Source of the DNA: Acetobacterium wieringae
Lineage (GTDB): Bacteria > Bacillota > Clostridia > Eubacteriales > Eubacteriaceae
DNA: 64,000 bases
NCBI RefSeq assembly: GCF_026646375.1
Contig: NZ_JAIPPU010000005.1
Location: 124,001-188,000 of the forward strand
Direction: 5' to 3'
Shown here: in pieces, positions 35,873-44,025 of the stretch
Layout of the letters: each line of letters starts with the position of its first letter
How positions within the stretch are numbered: the first letter of the stretch is position 1
Made by a program: the position numbers and the translations under genes
Notes under the pieces: model-generated
What the model saw: the letters and a program-made list of their open reading frames with translations, nothing else
What the model was told of the DNA's origin: nothing
The model's database searches: none

Positions 35873-36931
35873 TTAGTGAACATGACGGTGATGACTATCC
35901 GGAAGGTGAAAATGTTTATGCTCCAGACATTCATGGGTATGGGTATGGCTATGGCAATGTTCAGGGCTTCTTAATCGATGATCGGAATGCTGATGATGGT
36001 CCTCCTCATGTGTGTGTTTATGTTCATGAGTTTCAGGATCATGCATATGAGCATGTTCATGATTTTCGGATAAGGCCAGCCAACTCCCCAGCATCATAAT
36101 CCCTAAAGCAATTAAAAACGATAGGGTAATTGGTTCTCGCAGTACCAGCCAGGAAATCAGCACCCCCATAAAAGGGGCTGCGGCATAATAGGCACTGGTC
36201 CGAGCAGCGCCTAATCCACGCTGGGCCTTGATATAAAAGTAAATACTGAGACCATAAGCGACAAAACCCAGAACCATGGCCAAAACAATCGCAAGCAGTG
36301 ACCCTGATAATTCTCCCCAAATCGATGCAATGAGTAACGCCCCCATCCCTGAGCCAAATCCTTTTAAAATGACAATCTGGAGGGGATCTTTAAGCGAAAT
36401 TTTTCGGGTACAGTTGTTTTCAAATCCCCAACACACACAGGAAAGCAAAACCAAAACCGATCCGATGGACAAATGGATTGACGAAGCATCAGTAAGCGTT
36501 AACAGGATACTTGCCAAAGAAATAAAACCGATGGCAATCCAAAGCCGCTTCCCGATGGCTTCCTTAAAAATAATTACGGCGATAACCGAGGTTGCCGCGA
36601 TTTCAAAAGTCCCCAACAGGGCTGCCGTACTGGAGTTGGTCAAACTGATCCCATACAATAAGAAAATTGGGGCAGCAATATCCAGTAAGATCATCAGAAT
36701 AACATAGGGCATTTCCCTTTTCGACAATCGGGCTTCTGTTACTTCAATTTTGCGGCTTTTGTTGAAAAGATGAATCACCGTCATTCCGATTCCTGCTCCA
36801 AGATACAGCAAAGCAGCTAAAAATAGCGGGTTCAATTCATTGATCAGCAGCTTGGAAAATGGCGTATTGACACCAAAAAGCAGCGCCGCCAGGAGTGCAT
36901 ATAAAACTGCGTAATTCTTCATTTTTATCAC
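35873..36931 (-). CDS. EamA/DMT-family transporter with His-rich C-terminal tail
   Basis: 352 residues. Two EamA repeats with ten hydrophobic segments (FGVNTPFSKLLINELNPLF at the start, ITLSFLIALGIMMLGSWLAL at the end). Residues ~291-352 are extraordinarily His-rich, with alternating HxH and HHxH clusters, and contain two Cys. DMT proteins move metabolites or, in some branches, metals; the tail and the position at the end of a B12-riboswitch cbiMNQO operon argue for Co2+/Ni2+ transport or binding (inference). It might be an efflux valve or a metal-storage buffer. Homologues without the tail are common. Confidence 0.85.
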   Translation of the reverse strand: MIKMKNYAVLYALLAALLFGVNTPFSKLLINELNPLFLAALLYLGAGIGMTVIHLFNKSRKIEVTEARLSKREMPYVILMILLDIAAPIFLLYGISLTNSSTAALLGTFEIAATSVIAVIIFKEAIGKRLWIAIGFISLASILLTLTDASSIHLSIGSVLVLLSCVCWGFENNCTRKISLKDPLQIVILKGFGSGMGALLIASIWGELSGSLLAIVLAMVLGFVAYGLSIYFYIKAQRGLGAARTSAYYAAAPFMGVLISWLVLREPITLSFLIALGIMMLGSWLALSENHEHAHMHDPETHEHKHTHEEDHHQHSDHRLRSPEHCHSHTHTHECLEHKHFHLPDSHHRHVH

Positions 36932-36977
36932 ACCTTATGTTTTATAATCAGTTTCTTTAGTTATTGATTCCCCCCCA

Positions 36978-37301
36978 TTATTTGACTTTATCTAATTCAT
37001 CCTCACTTTTTTTTCTTTCCACGAATTTGCCCATCAGGAAGGCCATAATCCCAACGCCGATACCGGTTTGGATACAGAAAAACAGGCTTTGCATTTCGCC
37101 AGGAATTGGACCCCCAAGTACCGATTCCATCACTGGTGTAAACCAGGGTTCATAATTTCCGCCTTGAATTTCATTAACAACGACGCTTCCGCCACCATCA
37201 GCCCCTTCGAATTGAGCACCTGGTAGTGCTAATAATGGAACTGCAATAAGTACCAGTACCGCCAATAATAAACCGATCACTGTTTTTTTTGTTTTTGACA
37301 T
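36978..37301 (-). CDS. cbiN: Cobalt ECF transporter small subunit CbiN
   Basis: 107 residues with two hydrophobic helices (~7-27 and ~77-97) and the extracytoplasmic FEGADGGG and YEPWFTPV...GPIPGEMQSLFFCIQ motif typical of CbiN. CbiN assists metal loading of CbiM. Start overlaps the CbiM stop, so they are coupled. Standard length. Confidence 0.93.
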   Translation of the reverse strand: MSKTKKTVIGLLLAVLVLIAVPLLALPGAQFEGADGGGSVVVNEIQGGNYEPWFTPVMESVLGGPIPGEMQSLFFCIQTGIGVGIMAFLMGKFVERKKSEDELDKVK

Positions 37302-38053
37302 TATTTTGTACCTCCAGCTAAATATCCAAGATCTGTGAGTTCAGATGATGCATAGGTTTCCAGACCAATAATGATGACCACGGTCAGAATTCCTTCAATG
37401 ATTGCCAGTGGCAATTGAGTCGGTGCGAACACCGCCAAAAATTTGAGTGAAGATGCTGCTATACCACCAGTCTCTGACGGATAAGCCATGGCCAACTGAA
37501 AGCTCGTTATAAGATATGTGAAGAAATCACCCAGCGCTGCGGCCAGAAAGATGACCACATGCTTGTTGATTTTTAACTTCAAGCCTAATTTATAAATACC
37601 AAAGGCAACAAACGGACCGGCAATGGCCATGGAAAAAGTATTGGCTCCTAACGTTGTCAGCCCGCCATGGGCAAGCAAAATTGACTGAAATAACAGAACA
37701 ATCAGACCCAGGATGCTCACGGCAGCCGGTCCGAATAAAATCGCACCCAGTCCGGTTCCAGTCATATGGGAACAACTGCCGGTGACAGATGGAATCTTTA
37801 ACGATGAAATCACAAAAATGTAGGCTCCTGCCATGGCCAGGATGGTAATTGCTTTACGGTTTTCATTTAATGTTTTCTTGATCGACAGATATCCGGCGAC
37901 CAGAAATGGAATACATATTACTCCCCAAGCAATACAGAATGCCGGTGGTAGATAACCTTCCATAATGTGCATGGCATTGGCAACCGGGGTAGTCCCGAAA
38001 GCTAACGCGAGCACTGCAACAACAGCAACAAATCTTTTTTCTTTGACGTTCAT
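37301..38053 (-). CDS. cbiM: Cobalt ECF transporter substrate-binding membrane subunit CbiM
   Basis: 250 residues. The first 27 form a cleavable signal ending ANA, after which the mature protein starts MHIMEGYLPP; in this family the mature N-terminal Met-His (here Met28-His29) forms the Co2+/Ni2+ site. SVTGSCSHMTGTGLGAILFGPA is the second conserved metal-site segment. Operon order cbiQ-cbiO-cbiM-cbiN under a B12 riboswitch points to cobalt rather than nickel as main substrate. Confidence 0.95.
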   Translation of the reverse strand: MNVKEKRFVAVVAVLALAFGTTPVANAMHIMEGYLPPAFCIAWGVICIPFLVAGYLSIKKTLNENRKAITILAMAGAYIFVISSLKIPSVTGSCSHMTGTGLGAILFGPAAVSILGLIVLLFQSILLAHGGLTTLGANTFSMAIAGPFVAFGIYKLGLKLKINKHVVIFLAAALGDFFTYLITSFQLAMAYPSETGGIAASSLKFLAVFAPTQLPLAIIEGILTVVIIIGLETYASSELTDLGYLAGGTK

Positions 38054-38064
38054 AACTTCTCCTC

Positions 38065-38904
38065 TTAAAAATTATTAATAATTTCCAGCATTTCTTTGAA
38101 TGCCTCGATACTTTTGGGATAAATTTTTTCATCCCTCAGTAATTTATTTTCAACCAGCAAATCATAAACATCCAGCATCATTGGACGTTTCAGATTTGCC
38201 AGTTTCAAAACTTTTTCATTCTGGAAAATCTCCAGAGGTGTTCCATCCGCAATGATTTTTCCCTGACAAAAGACAATGGCCCGTTCGGCCCATCGATAGG
38301 CAAAATCCACATCGTGAGTAGAAATCAGGATGGTTTTTCCTTCGGATCCCAGTTTAGCCAGAACATCTTCCAGCATTTCGGCATTAACGGGATCAAGTGC
38401 GGCTGTAGGCTCATCAAAAATAATAACATCCGATTTCATGGCAATGATATCGGCAATACTTACCCGCTTTTTCTCACCACCACTTAAATAGTGGGGCGCA
38501 CGATCCTTAAACTCCAGAATATTCATATAGGTCAAGGCTTCATCAACCCGTTGCAGCACTTCCTCTTTTGGCAGCTTCAAATTCATGGGACCAAAACCAA
38601 CCTCTGCCATAACAGTGGATGCAACGATTTGATTATCAGCATCCTGAAAAACAATCCCGATATTTTTCCGCAATTCCTTTAAATTCTTTTTAGTGATGGG
38701 TATGCCCCGATAACTGATTTCACCGTGATCTGGTTTGAGCACTCCATTGGCATTCAAAAAGAATGTTGATTTACCGGCACCGTTTGATCCAATCACAGCT
38801 ATTTTTTCACCTGCATGGATGTTTACACTGACACCATCCAATGCTGGTGCGCCATTTCCATATCCATAATACAGATCTTTAATTTTTAATATGGGTTCTT
38901 CCAT
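38065..38904 (-). CDS. cbiO: Cobalt ECF transporter ATPase CbiO
   Basis: 279 residues. Walker A GSNGAGKSTF, Q-loop VFQDADNQIVAS typical of ECF ATPases, signature LSGGEKKRVSIADIIAMKSD, Walker B IIFDEPTAALDP and H-loop STHDVDFAYRWAERAIV. Drives CbiMNQ. The signature continuation SIADIIAM is the usual CbiO variant. Spacing of 12 bases to the next genes on both sides supports one operon. Confidence 0.95.
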   Translation of the reverse strand: MEEPILKIKDLYYGYGNGAPALDGVSVNIHAGEKIAVIGSNGAGKSTFFLNANGVLKPDHGEISYRGIPITKKNLKELRKNIGIVFQDADNQIVASTVMAEVGFGPMNLKLPKEEVLQRVDEALTYMNILEFKDRAPHYLSGGEKKRVSIADIIAMKSDVIIFDEPTAALDPVNAEMLEDVLAKLGSEGKTILISTHDVDFAYRWAERAIVFCQGKIIADGTPLEIFQNEKVLKLANLKRPMMLDVYDLLVENKLLRDEKIYPKSIEAFKEMLEIINNF

Positions 38905-38916
38905 TTGATTTCCTTT

Positions 38917-39810
38917 CTAGTTTGTTAAATACCAAAGCAGGATCAAACCCGCCAGAAATCCTGTTGTGAAAACAAGCTGCGAAACTTTAACACTTCCAGT
39001 TTGTTCTAAAAAAACAAGATCCCCATCATAACCTCTGGCTTCCATAGCCTGATAGTAGGCTGTAGCTTTTTTCAAGGAGACAATCAGCATATTGCTGGCA
39101 ATGTTTCCAAATGTGGAACAGGATGTTTTAAAATCGCAGAAACCTAAACGAGATTCAGCTGCATTTTTCATTTTTGTGTGAACATCCATCAGAATAAAAA
39201 TATATCGGTAAATAATGTACATCAGTTCAACAATGAGTTTTGGTACATGAGCCTTTCTAAGCACCCCAATAATTTCGGAAGATGGCGTAGACAAGGCCAT
39301 CATTTCCATGGCACTGATGGCCCCAAAAACTTTCAGGATTAAAAAGGCCATTGCCCATAATTTTGCCTGGGATGTGAATACATAACAAAAACCAAGATTC
39401 AGATTATACTGGCCAATGGGTTCGCTTGAAAAATCAATACCGATGGTAACGGTTCCCAGTAGAATAAAAGTGATTGGGATCATCAGTACCGAAATGTATG
39501 CACGCAGCGGCAATCCGCCTTTAACTACGGTAAGATAAGTCATCGCAATAATGACCGCAACCGAAACATAATGATTATTCAATACAATACATAGAAGCAA
39601 TGTTAAAACCGAAAGCAATACTTTAAATGTGGGATTCCAGTGTCGAATTTTTGAGTTGTAGGCATAAAAATCAATGGATGAGCCTTCCCCGTGTTTGTGG
39701 TCGATTTTATGGTGATGATGTGGTTTTATTGCATTTGAGTGCATGTGTACTTCCTGCGGGACTTTACTTGAAATCATCTCATCGAGATAGCTTTTTATGA
39801 TATTTTCCAT
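38917..39810 (-). CDS. cbiQ: Cobalt ECF transporter transmembrane subunit CbiQ with His-rich N-terminus
   Basis: 297 residues, longer than the usual 220-260 because of a ~45-residue N-terminal extension that contains VHMHSNAIKPHHHHKIDHKHGEG. The EcfT core follows: IRHWNPTFKVLLSV, several membrane helices, and cytoplasmic coupling motifs around EARGYDGDLVFL (A-R-G box). The His cluster is cytoplasmic by expected topology and could bind Co2+/Ni2+ after import. ATG 39810 has a plausible GAAAGGAAA site. Confidence 0.92.
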   Translation of the reverse strand: MENIIKSYLDEMISSKVPQEVHMHSNAIKPHHHHKIDHKHGEGSSIDFYAYNSKIRHWNPTFKVLLSVLTLLLCIVLNNHYVSVAVIIAMTYLTVVKGGLPLRAYISVLMIPITFILLGTVTIGIDFSSEPIGQYNLNLGFCYVFTSQAKLWAMAFLILKVFGAISAMEMMALSTPSSEIIGVLRKAHVPKLIVELMYIIYRYIFILMDVHTKMKNAAESRLGFCDFKTSCSTFGNIASNMLIVSLKKATAYYQAMEARGYDGDLVFLEQTGSVKVSQLVFTTGFLAGLILLWYLTN

Positions 39811-39842
39811 CAGTGTTTTTCCTTTCTTGAACCGTCTGTTTT

Positions 39843-40604
39843 CTAGGCACGTCCGACAAATTCAATGATGTCGTCAACTGAGCTGTATTTATTGATACAC
39901 TCTTCTTCCAGACGATCGATCAAAATAATTTTTATCCCCAGCTTTTTTGCCGCACTTATTTTGTCCACGACGCCACCCATATTACCGCTTTCCTTAGTTA
40001 CCAAAATCCCCGCATGGCAGTATTTAAACAATTCCATATTTAACGCTTCATTATAGGGACCTTTGATTGCAATGATATTTTTGGGATTAAAGCCAAGTTT
40101 TTCACACTTACATAGGACCTTCCAATCCGGAAGTACTCTTAAAAATACCCGTTGTTGAAAATCTGGTATTTTTGTGAATGTTTCAATTTTATTGCTACCC
40201 AGCGTCAACAGAATATTCCCTTCAACGTTCATTAATTCTTCACAGGCTTCCCGATAAGTTTTAACTTTTATAATTCCGGGATCATCATACTCCAGTTTTT
40301 CTCTTTCAAAACGGACGTACGGTATTTGAGCCATCTTGCAGACATTCATGGCATTGCGGGTAATTTCTCTCGAAAACGGATTTGATGCATCGATTAAACA
40401 TTTCGGTTTAATTGTTTCCAGTAAATGAGTAATCGTTTCCTTATTCATCTTTCCCTGATAAATATCCAACTGCTCAAATTCTTCCAGCATCCCACACCCC
40501 ATTCGGGTTGTAACGGTCACGGCTGTGTCAACATTCATCTCCAATAGTCTCTTAATCACTGCTTTTGCATCTGTAGTCCCTGCTATTACCAATACTTTTG
40601 ACAT
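39843..40604 (-). CDS. cbiJ: Cobalt-precorrin-6A / precorrin-6A reductase
   Basis: 253 residues from ATG 40604 (MSKVLVIAGTTDAK). The frame extends further upstream to 40793, but that extension is riboswitch and terminator sequence, not protein. Family motifs: IAGTTDA.A, CLIDASNPFS at ~80, LLTLGSNK, RVLPD and GPYNEALN, ILVTKESGNMGGVVDKISAAK. CbiJ/CobK reduces a double bond of (cobalt-)precorrin-6A with NADPH in corrin synthesis. It is the only corrin-ring biosynthetic gene in the window and heads the cobalt transporter operon; the rest of the pathway must be elsewhere. Confidence 0.92.
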   Translation of the reverse strand: MSKVLVIAGTTDAKAVIKRLLEMNVDTAVTVTTRMGCGMLEEFEQLDIYQGKMNKETITHLLETIKPKCLIDASNPFSREITRNAMNVCKMAQIPYVRFEREKLEYDDPGIIKVKTYREACEELMNVEGNILLTLGSNKIETFTKIPDFQQRVFLRVLPDWKVLCKCEKLGFNPKNIIAIKGPYNEALNMELFKYCHAGILVTKESGNMGGVVDKISAAKKLGIKIILIDRLEEECINKYSSVDDIIEFVGRA

Positions 40605-40637
40605 ATACCACCCTTTTTCATTCACAAATTTTTCGAT

Positions 40638-40670
40638 AAAAAAAACCACTATCTCGAAAAAGACAGTGGA
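40638..40670 (-). terminator. Intrinsic terminator between riboswitch and cbiJ
   Basis: On the minus strand CCACTGTCT pairs with AGATAGTGG (one G-T pair) around a 5-6 base loop, followed by eight Ts. It sits between the aptamer and the cbiJ start. Confidence 0.88.
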
Positions 40671-40742
40671 GTTACAAAATGCCTGCAAAAAAAGCCCGCA
40701 AAAATAAACCTCCTCTATCTCTCGTAGAGTTTGAGTTATTAA

Positions 40743-40915
40743 AGCAGGCAGGTCTTCTGGCTCAAGCGTCAACATTACCTCCTGCCTTCCCAACTAATTG
40801 GTGGCATTCCTGGAGGAACTCTTCTCTTACAGCGGCGGGACCGCGTGGGATTTTCACCCATCTTCCCTTTTCACCGGCATGTAATACATTGGATTACTGC
40901 CGACACCTGTTTTAT
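40743..40915 (-). promoter_or_regulatory. Cobalamin riboswitch leading cbiJ-cbiQOMN-DMT
   Basis: Minus-strand reading gives ACAGGTGTCGGC, GCCGGTGAAAAGGGAA, GGTGAAAATCCCACGCGG, CCCGCCGCTGTAA, AATGCCACC and the B12 box AGCCAGAAGACCTGCCTG. It is very similar to the riboswitch at 35641-35815, differing mainly in the outer loops. Together with the terminator at 40638-40670 it should switch off cobalt uptake and CbiJ when cobalamin is plentiful. Confidence 0.96.
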
Positions 40916-40944
40916 TAATTAAATTCAATTTTTAATTCTCACTT

Positions 40945-40973
40945 AATATACCAAATTTTTTTCGGTTTGTCAC
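40945..40973 (-). promoter_or_regulatory. Predicted promoter of the cbiJ operon
   Basis: Minus strand: GTGACA (40973-40968), 17-base spacer, TATATT (40950-40945), about 30 bases before the aptamer. Confidence 0.6.
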
Positions 40974-41016
40974 GTTATTTTTCAACTAGATTTTGCACCA
41001 ATGATGTATCTTCTTT

Positions 41017-41787
41017 TTACAGCACTGCCGAAGCATAAACTGGCGCAATGTACTTCTCTTCCAAAATTCTTATATCAACCCCATATACCGTTTTAATATG
41101 CACATGATTCAAAACTGCTTTTGGCAAGCCTGCTGCCTCGACCTCGCCGGATTTCAATAAAATGATCTGATCCGAATAACGCATGGCCATATTTAAATCA
41201 TGTATAACCATAATCACTGCCTTGTTCTCTTTTTCCACCATATTTCTAGCTAGTTCCATAATATCAATCTGATTTTTTATATCCAGAAAACTGATCGGTT
41301 CATCAAAAAGATAAAGATCCGGCTTTTGAACCAAGGCTCTTGCGATTAAAATCTTCTGTTTCTGTCCTCCGGATAATTCCTGGAATTGTTCATGCGCCAA
41401 TTCCTCAAGCTCCAGATCCTTTAAAACCGCTAGAACAATTTCTACATCCATATCAGAGACCCGCCATTTGATATAGGGTCGTCTTCCCATCATGACCACA
41501 TCCATGACTGATCCACTTAAATAACTGTTTGTGAACTGAGGCACATAGGCAATCCTCCTAGCCATTTCCCTTGCAGTCATCTTCTTTACATCTTTACCAT
41601 CAAGTGAAATATTTCCACTGGTTGGGGTTAGAATTTTATTAAGACATTTTACAATCGTCGTTTTACCAGAACCATTAGGCCCAATAAGCGTGATAAGCTG
41701 ACCGGGTTGGGCGGAAAAACTGATCCCTTTGACCACTAACATTTTTTTTGTGTAACCAAATTTCAGATCATTTACTGACAGTTCCAA
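41017..41787 (-). CDS. BtuD/FecE-type importer ATPase (module A)
   Basis: 256 residues from TTG 41787 with GCGAGGAAAG upstream. Walker A LIGPNGSGKTT, Q-loop VPQFTNSYL, signature LSGGQKQKILIARALVQKP, Walker B LYLFDEPISFLD and H-loop VIHDLNMAMRYSD. Ends the module A importer set (binding protein, permease, ATPase) and lacks the C-terminal extra domain of the module B ATPase. Siderophore, haem or corrinoid import cannot be distinguished by sequence, but linkage to CobN-like genes favours a tetrapyrrole. Confidence 0.9.
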   Translation of the reverse strand: MELSVNDLKFGYTKKMLVVKGISFSAQPGQLITLIGPNGSGKTTIVKCLNKILTPTSGNISLDGKDVKKMTAREMARRIAYVPQFTNSYLSGSVMDVVMMGRRPYIKWRVSDMDVEIVLAVLKDLELEELAHEQFQELSGGQKQKILIARALVQKPDLYLFDEPISFLDIKNQIDIMELARNMVEKENKAVIMVIHDLNMAMRYSDQIILLKSGEVEAAGLPKAVLNHVHIKTVYGVDIRILEEKYIAPVYASAVL

Positions 41788-41788
41788 T

Positions 41789-42880
41789 TTACTTTCCTCG
41801 CTTTCTTACAATCAAATACAAAAAGAAGGGAACCCCAATAATTGATGTAACAATTCCGACTGGTAATTGAGTTGGGGCAATGATATTTCTCCCGATGGTA
41901 TCAGCAATCAATAACAGCAGTGCTCCAACTAAAGCGGCTCCCGGAACCGAATAGCGAAAATCGTTACCAATCAACATCTTCGTTACATGCGGTGCCACTA
42001 AGCCAATAAAGCCGATAACCCCGGTAAAGGAAACTGCTACAGCTGTTAATAAGGTCGAAATTCCAAAGGACATCATCTTAACTTTTTTATAGTTCACCCC
42101 CAGACTGACGGCGGTCTCCTCACCCGCAGACATAATATTAAGATCCCAGGCAAACCACATCATCAAAATCATAGTAATTGTGATGGCAATCAGCATAATA
42201 ATAATCCCTACCGTCGGCACCCCCGAAAGACTGCCCATCATCCAGAAAACAAGTTCCGGCAGATCTTTCACATCACTGAGGTATTTTACCAGAGAAACTA
42301 ATGCCGAAAACAAATAGCCAATGGCCACCCCTGCCAAAATCAGGGTGCTTGAAGAATCACTGGCTACCTTTGCTACCCCATAAACCAGAAACATCGTAAG
42401 TACTCCAAACCCAAAGGCAAAAACCGGGATCAGAAACTCGCCAAAATTGAGAAAAGAAAAACTCGCTCCAAAAATAATGGCCAGTGATGCTCCAAAAGCA
42501 GCCCCATTAGAAACCCCCAATGTGTAGGGGCTAACCAGAGGATTTTGAAAAATCCCCTGCATCAGCAACCCGGCATTGGATAGGGCCATACCTACCAGAA
42601 TGGCAGTAATAATTCGTGGTAAACGAATCTTGAAAACAATATCCCGTTGAATGTCGGTAATGGCATCATTGCGGACAAAAACATCCCCAATTACCTGAAG
42701 CACCGTTTGAAAATCCACCGAAGAGGCTCCCATCGTAATTGAAATGACGGCTGTCATAACCAGTGCAATACTCAAAAACACGATAAACAGGATCTTTCGG
42801 GATCGTTTATTCATGTAATTCAGTTTTGCCTGATCAATGTTCTGTTCCATGTTTTTCTTCTCATTTTTTGTCATTTTCAT
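41789..42880 (-). CDS. BtuC/FecCD-family importer permease (module A)
   Basis: 363 residues with about ten hydrophobic segments. FKIRLPRIITAILVGMALSN, then AGLLMQGIFQNPLVSPYTLGVSNGAAFGA, FTGVIGFIGLVAPHVTKMLIG and LPVGIVTSIIGVPFFLYLIVRKRG are the family landmarks. The N-terminal ~28 residues are charged and cytoplasmic; a later in-frame Met could be the real start because the ribosome site at 42880 is weak. Partner of the flanking ATPase and binding protein. Confidence 0.9.
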   Translation of the reverse strand: MKMTKNEKKNMEQNIDQAKLNYMNKRSRKILFIVFLSIALVMTAVISITMGASSVDFQTVLQVIGDVFVRNDAITDIQRDIVFKIRLPRIITAILVGMALSNAGLLMQGIFQNPLVSPYTLGVSNGAAFGASLAIIFGASFSFLNFGEFLIPVFAFGFGVLTMFLVYGVAKVASDSSSTLILAGVAIGYLFSALVSLVKYLSDVKDLPELVFWMMGSLSGVPTVGIIIMLIAITITMILMMWFAWDLNIMSAGEETAVSLGVNYKKVKMMSFGISTLLTAVAVSFTGVIGFIGLVAPHVTKMLIGNDFRYSVPGAALVGALLLLIADTIGRNIIAPTQLPVGIVTSIIGVPFFLYLIVRKRGK

Positions 42881-42929
42881 TTATAAGACACCATTACCTT
42901 TTATAGACTTCTAACGAATCTTCGTTTTA

Positions 42930-44006
42930 CTATTTTGCGGGGTAGGCAAATATTCCAACTAAATCATCCCCATACAAGGTTTTCTGTAATTCTTGATGAA
43001 CCTTGTTAACATCAACATCTTTAAATTGTTCCGGGTACATGGTTTTGGCCAGATACAACTCACCAATAATGCTGCCCAGTGCCGTTGTTCCCACATCACT
43101 GCTCAGCAAAATGACTTTTCCATCTTTTACGGCCTGTAAATTTGACCAGCTGGGTCTTGCGATTAAGGTATTATAAAAATCTTTAATCGGTGCTTCATCG
43201 GTCAGATCAAAGCCCATGATTTTCTTCGTGCTGCTGACCAGTTTGACAATCGCATCGGGATTTCGTTCCAGTACCCATTCATCACTGATTTCCGGATATT
43301 TAGCGGTTTCGGCGGCGGCAATGTTGATCCCACCGGCGGCGTCAATCAGAGCCTGTCCCCCGGCGTCCTTATTGACGGATTTATAGTCGGTATAACCTTC
43401 GTAATAAATGGTCGCCTTATCTTCTTCTTTCACGTTTTTTAATTTCTTTTCAATTAATTCCGCATATTTATCATGGAATTTAACAAACTCTGCGGCCTTT
43501 TCTTCATTTCCAAACAGAGCTCCCAAAGCCGTAACCTCTTCGGTTGCTTTGGACACATCCGTTAACTCAAGATAGATACATTTGATTCCGGCCGATTCCA
43601 GGAGTTGTTCGTTTTCCGGGGTCATATTGGCTGCGTAGGTAAATACGGCTTCTGGTTTCAGTTCCATAATCGCTTCAATATTCGGCTCATTCCATTTTCC
43701 AACCGTGGGAACCTCTACACTGGGGTCAGGGTTGGGAACGGAGTCGCCACGACCAATCACTGTTTTTTCTGCGCCAAACATCACCAAAATATCGGTTAGC
43801 CCAGAGTTATAGGTGACGATTTTTTCCAGTGGTTTTTCAATTGTAATCTCTCTTCCCATCGTATCGGTTACGGTAATGCCGTCTTTGGAATCCTTAGCCT
43901 TGGCATCCCCCTGACTGGAGCTACATCCCCCAAAACTAAACACCATCGCTCCCAATACCGCCATACAAAACAACCACTTTAACGCTCTTTTTCCATGTTT
44001 TTTCAT
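42930..44006 (-). CDS. Lipoprotein substrate-binding protein, FecB/BtuF-type (module A importer)
   Basis: 358 residues from ATG 44006, preceded by AGAGGAGAAG; the in-frame extension to 44087 overlaps the CobN-like gene end and has no ribosome site. A basic signal peptide ends at lipobox FGGC (~30), followed by a Ser/Asp-rich linker and DTMGREITIEKPLEKIVTYNSGLTDIL, the class III binding-protein opening. PTVGKWNEPNIEAIMELKPEAVF and KTLYGDDLVGIFAYPAK are typical later parts. Begins 20 bases after the CobN-like stop, coupling this importer to the module A chelatase. Confidence 0.88.
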   Translation of the reverse strand: MKKHGKRALKWLFCMAVLGAMVFSFGGCSSSQGDAKAKDSKDGITVTDTMGREITIEKPLEKIVTYNSGLTDILVMFGAEKTVIGRGDSVPNPDPSVEVPTVGKWNEPNIEAIMELKPEAVFTYAANMTPENEQLLESAGIKCIYLELTDVSKATEEVTALGALFGNEEKAAEFVKFHDKYAELIEKKLKNVKEEDKATIYYEGYTDYKSVNKDAGGQALIDAAGGINIAAAETAKYPEISDEWVLERNPDAIVKLVSSTKKIMGFDLTDEAPIKDFYNTLIARPSWSNLQAVKDGKVILLSSDVGTTALGSIIGELYLAKTMYPEQFKDVDVNKVHQELQKTLYGDDLVGIFAYPAK

Positions 44007-44025
44007 TCTCGAACTTCTCCTCTTT

